A stretch of DNA of 64,000 nucleotides, from NCBI RefSeq assembly GCF_002954775.1, contig NZ_PJME01000033.1:1-64000 (forward strand). The letters are read 5' to 3'. This document shows positions 40,716 to 48,272 of the stretch, piece after piece. This DNA comes from Streptomyces geranii (lineage in GTDB: Bacteria; Actinomycetota; Actinomycetes; Streptomycetales; Streptomycetaceae). The notes beneath the pieces were generated by a model that had not been told where the DNA came from, searched no databases, and was given only the letters and a program-made list of their open reading frames with translations. The position numbers and the translations under genes were made by a program. Within the stretch, counting starts at the first letter, position 1; the number at the start of each line of letters is the position of its first letter.

Positions 40716-43700
40716 ATGGGGCGTCCTGAGAGGCCGTTGGATCCGGAGGGTGGGCCCGTCGAGCGGTTCGCCTTCGAGTTGCGGGAGTTGCGGCGGCGGG
40801 CCGGGGGGACGACCTACCGGGCCATGGCGAAGAGCGCCGGGTACACGGCGGCGACGCTGTCCGGGGCGGCGGCGGGGGAGCGGCTGCCGTCCCTCGCAGT
40901 GGCGCTCGCGTATGTGTCCGCCTGCGGCGGGGACACCGACGAGTGGGAGCGGCGCTGGCAGCGGGCCGTCGAGGACGAGGCCGGGCAGGCGCCCGCGGCC
41001 GACGGGAGCGCGGCGCCGTACCGGGGGCTCGCGCGGTTCGAGCCGGGGGACAGTGGCTGTTTCTTCGGGCGGGACCAGTTGGTGGCCGATCTGGCCGAAC
41101 TGGTGCTGGACCGGCGGTTCGTGGCCGTCGTCGGTACCTCCGGGAGCGGGAAGTCGTCCTTGCTGCGGGCCGGGCTCATACCGGTGCTGAGGAGTGGGGA
41201 CCGGGGTGGGGAGCGGCCGGCCGCCGTCCGGATCCTCAGCCCTGGCGCGCGGCCCGCCCATACGCACGCCCGCGCGCTCGTGCCCGTGGACGGCGCCGGG
41301 GACACCTGGGTCGTCGTCGACCAGTTCGAAGAGGTCTTCACCCTCTGCCGGGAACCCGGCGAGCGTGCGCGCTTCATCGAGCTGCTGCTCGGTGCCGTGC
41401 GGCCGGACAGCCGGCTGCGGGTCGTGGTCGCCGTACGGGCGGACTTCTACGGCCGCTGTGGCGAGCACCGTGACCTCGCCGCCGCCCTCCGCGGTGCCGG
41501 ACTGCTCGTCGGTCCGATGAGCGTGGACGAACTGCGCGAGGCGATAGTCAGGCCCGCCGCGGCCGAGGGACTGGTCGTCGAGCGGGCGCTGACCGCGCGG
41601 ATCATCGCGGACGTCGCCGACCAGCCCGGCGGGCTGCCGCTGATGTCCCACGCGCTGATGGAGACCTGGCGGCGGCGCCGTGGCGGGGCGCTCACCCTCA
41701 AGGGGTACGAGGCCGTCGGCGGGGTGCACGGTGCCATCGCCCGCACCGCCGAGGAGTGCTACAGCCAACTCTCCGCGCACGAGGCGACGTTGGCCCGTCA
41801 GGTGATGCTGCGGCTCGTCGCCCCGGGCGAGGGGACCGACGACACCAGCCGCCCCGCCCGCCGCGCCGAACTCGCCGCCGGTTCGGCCGCCGACGCCGCC
41901 GCCGTGCTCGACCGGCTGGCCGGGGCCCGGCTCATCACCCTCGACGACGACACCGTCGACCTCGCCCACGAGGCGCTGATCACCGCCTGGCCCCGGCTGA
42001 GCGGCTGGATCGACCGCGACCGCGAACTGCTGCGCAGGCACCGGCTGCTCACCGAGGCCGCCACCGCCTGGGAGCAGCTCGACCGGGACGCCGGTGGGCT
42101 GTACCGGGGAGCGCGGCTGACCGTGGCCGAGGAGGCGTTCACCCCGGTCGCCGAACCCGATCCGCTCACACCGCTGGAGCGCTCCTTCCTCACCGCGAGC
42201 CTCGACGCGCGCCGGCACGAACAACGCCAGGCCACCCGTACCAGCCGTCGGCTGCGCGGACTGACCACGGCGCTGACGATTCTTGTCGCCCTCGCCACGG
42301 TGGCCGGTCTGACCGCCTGGAACCAGAACACCACCAGCACCCGGCAGCACCTCCAGGCCGAGGCCCGCCGTATCGCGGCGGTTGCCGCCAGCATCCGCTC
42401 CTCCGACCCCGGCACCGCCATGCGGCTCAGCGCGGCGGCCTACGGGCTCGCCGACCTGCCCGACAGCCGCGCGGCCCTCCTCGACTCGCTCGCCCAGACC
42501 GAGCAGGGCCGGTTCGCCCCCGGGCAGGGATCGGCCGCCACCGACGAAAGTGGCAGTGGCAGTGGAAGTGGGGTCAATACGGGGGCGCGCTTCCTCAGCC
42601 GTGACGGTCGCGTCCTGACCACCGTGACGGACGACCGGATCGAACGCTGGGACACCACCACCCAGCGGCGGACCGGGTCCTTCCCCGGTGCACCGGGAGA
42701 CCTGGAGTTCCCCGGCGTCGAGGACATCAGCCCCGACGGACGTACGCTCCTGATCTGGACGGCCGACGGACTGCGGCTGTGGGACATCGAGACCGGGCGG
42801 CGGGTCGGCGGCCGGGTCGGCCCGGCAGACCGGTCCTTCGTCGGCACGAGCGGATCGTTCGTCACCGACACCCGGATACTCCTCTCCGGCCCCGACATCG
42901 GACCGCCCCGCGTCACCTTCCGCGTCTGGGACACCACCCTCGGCCGGACGGTCCTCGAACGGGTCGTCACCGGCACCCAGGCCGCCGACGGCGTCGCCAG
43001 CCCCGACGGACGGCTGCTGGCGATCTGCCCGCTCGGCGGACCGGTGCAGCTGTGGGACGTGGCCGGACGGCGGCAACTTCCCACTCCCTGGGCGGCCAGG
43101 AACCGCGACCTCTGCCCGGCCCGGGAGTCCGGGTTCGGGGCCGAGTCCGGCGATCCGTACGAGGGCAGGCTGGTGTTCACCCCGGACAGCCGCGGCCTCG
43201 CCGTCGTGGGCGACTTCCCGGACGGCTCCGGGCTGCGCGCCTGGGACCTGACGACGGGGAAGCAGCGGCTGCGGATCGGGAAGTCCTGGCCGGAGAGGTC
43301 CCGCACCCGGATGACGTTCAGCGCGGACGGCCGGTTCGTCGCGGCGGCCGGCTCCGACGAGATCGTGCTGTGGCGTACGGCGGACCCGGCCGTCCCCGTC
43401 CTGCGGCACCTGCTCACCTCCACCAGCTCCTACGATCTCGGCGGGACCGACGACCTCAGGCTGGACCTGGACCGGCGCAGGATCCGGTACCTGGAGACGC
43501 GCGGCTGGGAGCGCCGCACCTCGGTGGCCTCCCTCGCCCTCGACGAGGCGCTGGACTCCGCCTACCCGGTCGGCCCGGTCCGGGCGGCCACGTACAGCCC
43601 GGACGGCCGGACCCTCGCCGCCGTACGACGGCTCGACGGCTCGACCCGCTTCCAGCTCCTGGACGCGGCGACCGCGAAGGTCCTGGCCGAGCTGCCCAAC

Positions 43701-44579
43701 CCGCAGATGTTCTGCATGCCGGACCCCAACTGCGAGAACCACACCGCGTTCAGCGCCGACGGCGGCACCTTCGCCTACGGTGCCAAGCCCCCGGCCGGCC
43801 GCTACTCCCGGATCACCTTCTACGTCCGGGACATCCGCACCCATCGCCAGATCACCTCGCTGTCCCTCCCGGCGGACGTCGAGGGCATCGGGCTCAGCCC
43901 CGACGGGAAGACGCTGCTGGCCTCCCGCACGAAGGCGAGCGGGACGATCGAGATGTGGGACGTGCGCAGCCGGACCAGGACCAGGGTGCTGTCCGGTGTG
44001 CGGGACGTCCCGGTCGTCAGGCCCGACGGACGGCTGATCGCCACCTCGGGCGGCTTCGTCGACCTGCCCTCGGGCAAGGTGACCCGCAGCGACGCCGCGG
44101 ACTCGCTGTCGGCCCTCGCCTTCAGCCCCGACGGGCGCTATCTCGCGGTGGGCGGCAGGGGCGGGGTCACGGTCTGGGACGGCAGCGGCCGACGGCGCCT
44201 GGCGAACCTGCCCGCGACCCCCGACGGCGGCGGCAAGGCCACGTCCGACGACGTCCAGTCCGTCACGACGGTGGCCTTCTCGCCGGACGCCCGGTATCTC
44301 GCCGTGGGCACCACCGGCGGCACGCTCCAGCTCTGGCAGACCGCGGCTCCCCAGCTCCGTACGACGGTGTTCCCCGCCCTGGGCGGCCGGGTGCAGTCCG
44401 TGGGCTTCAGTCCCGACGGCAGCACCCTGTACGCCGCGAGCACGCACCGCCGCTCCCGTTCCTACGACCTCGACCCCGGGCACGTCGCCGCCACGGTGTG
44501 CGAACGGGCGGGCGGCGGCCTGTCACGGGAGGACTGGCGGAGCTATCTGCCCGACGTGCCCTACCGGGACGTGTGCTGA
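40716..44579 (+). CDS. XRE-nSTAND1-WD40 protein
   Basis: 1287 aa. An XRE-type HTH-like region (about 15-80, TYRAMAKSAGYTAATLSG) precedes a nSTAND1 NTPase: PYRGLARFEPGDSGCFFGRD, Walker A GTSGSGKSS (140-148), and Walker B VVVDQFEEVFTLC (about 198-210). A winged-helix-like linker leads to one hydrophobic helix (LTILVALATVAGLTAW, about 520-535), then WD40-type beta-propeller repeats to the end, with recurrent SPDGRxLA and LWD motifs (about 640-1280). STAND proteins switch on ligand binding and oligomerise; many are antiphage or signalling hubs, while others in Streptomyces have unknown roles. No effector domain (nuclease, TIR) is fused, so the output is unknown. Confidence 0.9.
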   Translation: MGRPERPLDPEGGPVERFAFELRELRRRAGGTTYRAMAKSAGYTAATLSGAAAGERLPSLAVALAYVSACGGDTDEWERRWQRAVEDEAGQAPAADGSAAPYRGLARFEPGDSGCFFGRDQLVADLAELVLDRRFVAVVGTSGSGKSSLLRAGLIPVLRSGDRGGERPAAVRILSPGARPAHTHARALVPVDGAGDTWVVVDQFEEVFTLCREPGERARFIELLLGAVRPDSRLRVVVAVRADFYGRCGEHRDLAAALRGAGLLVGPMSVDELREAIVRPAAAEGLVVERALTARIIADVADQPGGLPLMSHALMETWRRRRGGALTLKGYEAVGGVHGAIARTAEECYSQLSAHEATLARQVMLRLVAPGEGTDDTSRPARRAELAAGSAADAAAVLDRLAGARLITLDDDTVDLAHEALITAWPRLSGWIDRDRELLRRHRLLTEAATAWEQLDRDAGGLYRGARLTVAEEAFTPVAEPDPLTPLERSFLTASLDARRHEQRQATRTSRRLRGLTTALTILVALATVAGLTAWNQNTTSTRQHLQAEARRIAAVAASIRSSDPGTAMRLSAAAYGLADLPDSRAALLDSLAQTEQGRFAPGQGSAATDESGSGSGSGVNTGARFLSRDGRVLTTVTDDRIERWDTTTQRRTGSFPGAPGDLEFPGVEDISPDGRTLLIWTADGLRLWDIETGRRVGGRVGPADRSFVGTSGSFVTDTRILLSGPDIGPPRVTFRVWDTTLGRTVLERVVTGTQAADGVASPDGRLLAICPLGGPVQLWDVAGRRQLPTPWAARNRDLCPARESGFGAESGDPYEGRLVFTPDSRGLAVVGDFPDGSGLRAWDLTTGKQRLRIGKSWPERSRTRMTFSADGRFVAAAGSDEIVLWRTADPAVPVLRHLLTSTSSYDLGGTDDLRLDLDRRRIRYLETRGWERRTSVASLALDEALDSAYPVGPVRAATYSPDGRTLAAVRRLDGSTRFQLLDAATAKVLAELPNPQMFCMPDPNCENHTAFSADGGTFAYGAKPPAGRYSRITFYVRDIRTHRQITSLSLPADVEGIGLSPDGKTLLASRTKASGTIEMWDVRSRTRTRVLSGVRDVPVVRPDGRLIATSGGFVDLPSGKVTRSDAADSLSALAFSPDGRYLAVGGRGGVTVWDGSGRRRLANLPATPDGGGKATSDDVQSVTTVAFSPDARYLAVGTTGGTLQLWQTAAPQLRTTVFPALGGRVQSVGFSPDGSTLYAASTHRRSRSYDLDPGHVAATVCERAGGGLSREDWRSYLPDVPYRDVC

Positions 44580-45044
44580 GCACTCTCAAGGGGGGCCGTT
44601 GGGTCCCCGCCGGACCCCTTCCGGGCCCCGGTTCGGCCTCTCCTGAGCAGGTCGGATAACGTATGAGCGCACTTGTGGGGCCCTCCGGGGCCCCTTCGCG
44701 ACACCCCGCCGAGAAACTTCGTGAAGTTCTTCACAAGGAATTCGGTCCTGTTGGGCGACGAACGTGCTCCGCAGCACTCTTTCGGGGGCTCACCAGGGGC
44801 GGGACCGTGCTCGGGCGAGCGTTCCGGCACGGTTTTCGGGGGGTGCGGCGGGAGGCTGGTTCAGTCCCTCCGGGGACCCGGAAGAGCAGTTCACGCGGCA
44901 TTGACATCGGGGCGTACCGCCCGCTGGTTCCTCGCCGGAGACCCCGTCCCGGACACGCGGGCCGCGCAGTGTAGCAGAGGGGCTGCACAAGCTTGTGAAG
45001 GGGCGCACGAGCGACCCCCCTGGACCGGGTGGATACTCGATGGC
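44580..45044. other. ndh upstream region
   Basis: 465 bp without a supported gene. It contains a Rex-like operator (44720-44735), TTGACA at about 44902, and a GC-rich stretch. The ndh start at 45045 lies about 310 bp after the Rex-like site, implying a long leader or a second promoter. Confidence 0.5.
44720..44735. promoter_or_regulatory. Rex operator-like site upstream of ndh
   Basis: CGTGAAGTTCTTCACA matches the Rex half-sites TGTGAA-N4-TTCACA at 11 of 12 positions; GTGAA (44721-44725) and TTCAC (44730-44734) are perfect arms. Rex senses NADH/NAD+ and represses respiratory genes in Streptomyces; an NADH dehydrogenase is a logical target. Not experimentally supported here. Confidence 0.6.
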
Positions 45045-46433
45045 ATGAGCACCACGGAGCGTCCCAGGATCCTCGTAGTAGGCGGTGGGTACGTAGGCCT
45101 GTACGCAGCTCGGCGCATTCTCAAGAAGATGCGCTACGGCGAGGCGACCGTCACGGTCGTCGACCCCCGGTCGTACATGACCTACCAGCCCTTCCTCCCC
45201 GAAACCGCCGCCGGCAGCATTTCGCCGCGCCACGTCGTCGTACCGCTGCGACGTGTGCTGCCCAAGGCGGAAGTCCTCACCGGTCGGGTCACCACCATCG
45301 ACCAGGACCGCAAGGTCGCCACGATCGCCCCCCTCGTGGGTGAGGCGTACGAGCTGCCTTTCGACTACCTCGTCATCGCCATGGGCGCGGTCTCCCGCAC
45401 CTTCCCGATCCCCGGCCTCGCCGAACAGGGCATCGGTATGAAGGGCATCGAGGAGGCCATCGGCCTGCGGAACCACGTCCTGGAGCAGCTGGACAAGGCC
45501 GAGTCCACGACCGACGAGGAGATCCGCCGCAAGGCGCTCACCTTCGTCTTCATCGGGGGTGGCTTCGCGGGTGCGGAGACCATCGGCGAGGTCGAGGACA
45601 TGGCGCGCGACGCGGCGAAGTACTACCCCAGCGTGTCCCGTGAGGACATGCGGTTCGTGCTGGTCGACGCCGCCGACAAGATCCTGCCCGAGGTCGGCCC
45701 GAAGCTGGGTCAGTACGGCAAGGAGCACCTGGAGAGCCGCGGGGTCGAGATCTACCTCTCGACGTCGATGGACTCCTGCGTCGACGGCCACGTGGTCCTG
45801 AAGAACGGCCTTGAGGTCGACTCCAACACGATCGTGTGGACCGCGGGCGTCAAGCCCAACCCGGTCCTGTCGCGCTTCGGCCTGCCGCTGGGCCCGCGCG
45901 GTCACGTGGACGCGCAGCCGACGCTCCAGGTCACGGGTACGGACTACATCTGGGCCGCGGGCGACAACGCCCAGGTGCCCGACGTGGCCGCCCGCAAGGC
46001 CGGCGTGGAGAACGCCTGGTGCCCGCCGAACGCGCAGCACGCGCTGCGGCAGGCGAAGGTGCTCGGCGACAACGTGGTCTCCGGTATGCGGGGCTTCCCG
46101 CAGAAGGAGTACTCGCACTCCAACAAGGGCGCTGTCGCGGGTCTCGGCCTGCACAAGGGCGTCGCGATGATCGTCATGGGCAAGCTCAAGATCACGCTCA
46201 AGGGCCGGCTGGCGTGGTACATGCACCGCGGCTACCACGGTCTGGCGATGCCGACGTGGAACCGGAAGATCCGGGTGTTCGCGGACTGGACGCTGGCGAT
46301 GTTCCTGAAGCGCGAGGTCGTCGCGCTGGGCGCGCTGGAGACTCCTCGCGAGGAGTTCTACGAGGCCGCGAAGCCGGCGCCGGTCGCCGCCGCGAAGAAG
46401 ACGGAGGAGAAGACAGAGGCCAAGGCCTCTTGA
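45045..46433 (+). CDS. ndh: Type II NADH dehydrogenase (NDH-2)
   Basis: 462 aa. Two Rossmann motifs: the N-terminal FAD site ILVVGGGYVGLYAA (about 10-23) and the NADH site VFIGGGFAGAETIGE (about 168-182). The quinone-interacting stretch TYQPFLPETAAGSISPRHVVVP and FAD-contacting YIWAAGDNAQVP are present. It oxidises NADH to reduce menaquinone at the inner membrane without pumping protons; an amphipathic C-terminal part with WTLAMFLKREVV aids membrane binding, and the end is Lys/Ala/Glu-rich. Upstream lies a Rex-like operator, fitting redox control. A strong terminator follows at 46463. Confidence 0.93.
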   Translation: MSTTERPRILVVGGGYVGLYAARRILKKMRYGEATVTVVDPRSYMTYQPFLPETAAGSISPRHVVVPLRRVLPKAEVLTGRVTTIDQDRKVATIAPLVGEAYELPFDYLVIAMGAVSRTFPIPGLAEQGIGMKGIEEAIGLRNHVLEQLDKAESTTDEEIRRKALTFVFIGGGFAGAETIGEVEDMARDAAKYYPSVSREDMRFVLVDAADKILPEVGPKLGQYGKEHLESRGVEIYLSTSMDSCVDGHVVLKNGLEVDSNTIVWTAGVKPNPVLSRFGLPLGPRGHVDAQPTLQVTGTDYIWAAGDNAQVPDVAARKAGVENAWCPPNAQHALRQAKVLGDNVVSGMRGFPQKEYSHSNKGAVAGLGLHKGVAMIVMGKLKITLKGRLAWYMHRGYHGLAMPTWNRKIRVFADWTLAMFLKREVVALGALETPREEFYEAAKPAPVAAAKKTEEKTEAKAS

Positions 46434-46462
46434 TCTCCGGTCATTGAAGTACCCCTGCGTGA

Positions 46463-46514
46463 AGCTGAAGGGGCCGCTCGCCATCCGTGGTGCGAGGGGC
46501 CCCTTCAGCTTTTT
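46463..46514 (+). terminator. ndh intrinsic terminator
   Basis: AGCTGAAGGGGCC (46463-46475) pairs perfectly with GGCCCCTTCAGCT (46498-46510), then TTTT. Clear rho-independent terminator. Confidence 0.9.
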
Positions 46515-46533
46515 CCTCGCCCCCGCCGCCCCT

Positions 46534-46732
46534 ACCCGTCCCATCCCTGGGGGCTGCCGCCCCCAGACCCCCGCTTGTCCTCAAACGCCGGACGGGCTGA
46601 AGAACCAAGCGCCGGCCGGCACCATTTGCAGCCCAGGCTGGCACCACTCAGCCCGTCCGGCGTTTGAGGACGAGCGTGTTCAGCGCGACAAGCGGGGGTC
46701 CGGGGGCGGCAGCCCCCGGGGATGGGAACGGG
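46534..46732. repeat. Streptomyces-type large palindromic intergenic repeat
   Basis: About 200 bp imperfect inverted repeat. The left arm has GGGGGCTGCCGCCCCC, GACCCCCGCTTGTC and CTCAAACGCCGGACGGGCTG (around 46549-46599). The right arm has CAGCCCGTCCGGCGTTTGAG (about 46650-46669), then GACAAGCGGGGGTC and a closing GGGGGCGGCAGCCCCC. The CTCAAACGCCGGACGGGCTG core is a familiar recurring intergenic element of Streptomyces (from memory). It may act as a bidirectional terminator. Confidence 0.75.
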
Positions 46733-46868
46733 TAAGGGCGGCGGGGGCGAGAACCGTTTCTTGGGGCTTTGCCCAGTTGTGATCGGCATGGGGGACTGCG
46801 AGCCCGGCGCGTTGGTGTTTTCGTGGGTGTTGGACATTCCCGGTTGTGTCGTAACGGAGGTGTGCGCC

Positions 46869-48176
46869 ATGCCCGAAGCCGCGTCGCGGCTGCAGAGCTT
46901 CGCCGAACAGTTGCTGGGGACCCCGCTCCCGCTGCGCATCCGCGCCTGGGACGGCTCGGAGGCCGGCCCGCCGGACGCCCCCACCCTGGTCGTCCGCAAC
47001 CGCCGCGCCCTGCGCCGGCTGCTGTGGAAACCCGGCGAACTGGGCCTCGCCCGAGCCTGGGTCGCCGGCGATCTCGGCATCGAGGGGGACTTCTACGCCG
47101 CCCTGGATCTGCTTTCCGGGTTCGTGTGGGAGCGGGGGGAGGGCGACCGTACCCTCGCTCAGGCCCTCCGCGAACCCGAGGTGCGGGCAGCGGTGCGTGG
47201 GCTCGTGAAGATCGCCGGGCTGCCCCTGCCGCCGTCCCCGCCCCGCGAAGAGGTCCCCCTCCGGCGCCGGCACCCGCACACCAAGCGCACCGACAAACGC
47301 GCCGTCAGCCACCACTACGACGTCGGCAACGACTTCTACGAACTCGTCCTCGGCCCGTCCATGGTGTACTCCTGCGCCTACTGGGACGCCCCCGGAGGAA
47401 CATCCGGCGCCGACACCCTCGAAGGCGCCCAGCGCGACAAGCTCGACCTCGTCTGCCGCAAACTCGCCCTCGCCCCCGGCCTGCGTCTCCTCGACGTCGG
47501 CTGCGGCTGGGGCTCGCTCGCCATCCACGCCGCCCGTGAGTACGGCGTACGTGTCGTCGGGGTCACCCTCTCGCAGGAGCAGGCGGCGTACGCCCGTAAG
47601 CGCGTCGCCGACGAGGGGCTCACCGACCGGGTCGAGATCCGGGTGCAGGACTACCGGGACGTCGCCGACGGGCCCTTCGACGCCGTGTCCTCCGTGGGGA
47701 TGGCCGAGCATGTGTGCAGCGAGCAGTATCTGACGTACGCGCGTGATCTGTATGCCCTGCTCAAGCCCGGTGGGCGGCTGCTCAACCATCAGATCGCCCG
47801 TCGGCCGCATCTGGACGAGGGTTCGTACAGTCTTGACGGGTTCATCGACGCCTACGTCTTTCCGGACGGCGAACTCGCGCCCGTCGGCACCACCGTCACC
47901 CAGCTCGAACGCGCCGGGTTCGAGGTGCGTGACGTCGAGTCCATCCGGGAGCACTACGCCCTGACGCTACGGCGCTGGGTCGGCAATCTGGAGGGCGACT
48001 GGGCGCGCGCCCAGCAGCTCACGAGCCCGGGGCGGGCCCGGGTCTGGCGGCTGTACATGGCCGCCTCCGCCCTCGCCTTCGAGCACAACCGGATCGGAGT
48101 CAACCAGGTCGTCGCCGTCCGCACCCCGGAGAACGGCGACTCCCGGATGCCCCTGCGCACCCGCACCTGGAACTGA
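46869..48176 (+). CDS. cfa: Cyclopropane-fatty-acyl-phospholipid synthase
   Basis: 435 aa. An N-terminal domain of about 120 residues with the conserved VRNRRALRRLLWKPGELGLARAWV split over two helices precedes the SAM-dependent core: HHYDVGNDFYELVLGPSMVYSCAYW, SAM motif LLDVGCGWGSLAIHA, and SSVGMAEHV. The bicarbonate-binding and catalytic residues (Cys in YSCAYW, Glu in AEHV, Tyr and His near the C-terminus) are in place. It adds a methylene bridge to unsaturated acyl chains of membrane phospholipids. ATG 46869 follows GGAGG (46857-46861). The gene ends at a hairpin shared with the ABC operon. Confidence 0.93.
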   Translation: MPEAASRLQSFAEQLLGTPLPLRIRAWDGSEAGPPDAPTLVVRNRRALRRLLWKPGELGLARAWVAGDLGIEGDFYAALDLLSGFVWERGEGDRTLAQALREPEVRAAVRGLVKIAGLPLPPSPPREEVPLRRRHPHTKRTDKRAVSHHYDVGNDFYELVLGPSMVYSCAYWDAPGGTSGADTLEGAQRDKLDLVCRKLALAPGLRLLDVGCGWGSLAIHAAREYGVRVVGVTLSQEQAAYARKRVADEGLTDRVEIRVQDYRDVADGPFDAVSSVGMAEHVCSEQYLTYARDLYALLKPGGRLLNHQIARRPHLDEGSYSLDGFIDAYVFPDGELAPVGTTVTQLERAGFEVRDVESIREHYALTLRRWVGNLEGDWARAQQLTSPGRARVWRLYMAASALAFEHNRIGVNQVVAVRTPENGDSRMPLRTRTWN

Positions 48177-48212
48177 CCGGCCGCAGTACAGGAGTTGTGG
48201 GAGCCGCGGGTG

Positions 48213-48260
48213 TACGGCGGTGGGGTCCCGTTCGCAGGAGTGCGGGACCCCACCGCCGTA
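48213..48260. terminator. Bidirectional terminator cfa / ABC permease
   Basis: An 18-bp perfect stem: TACGGCGGTGGGGTCCCG (48213-48230) with CGGGACCCCACCGCCGTA (48243-48260), loop 12, between convergent genes. Confidence 0.9.
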
Positions 48261-48272
48261 TCACCCCACCCC

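Noticed and set aside
40368..44483. 1371-codon minus-strand open frame
   Set aside because: It mirrors the nSTAND/WD40 gene; long antisense frames are expected from GC-biased third positions, and its translation is low-complexity without domains.
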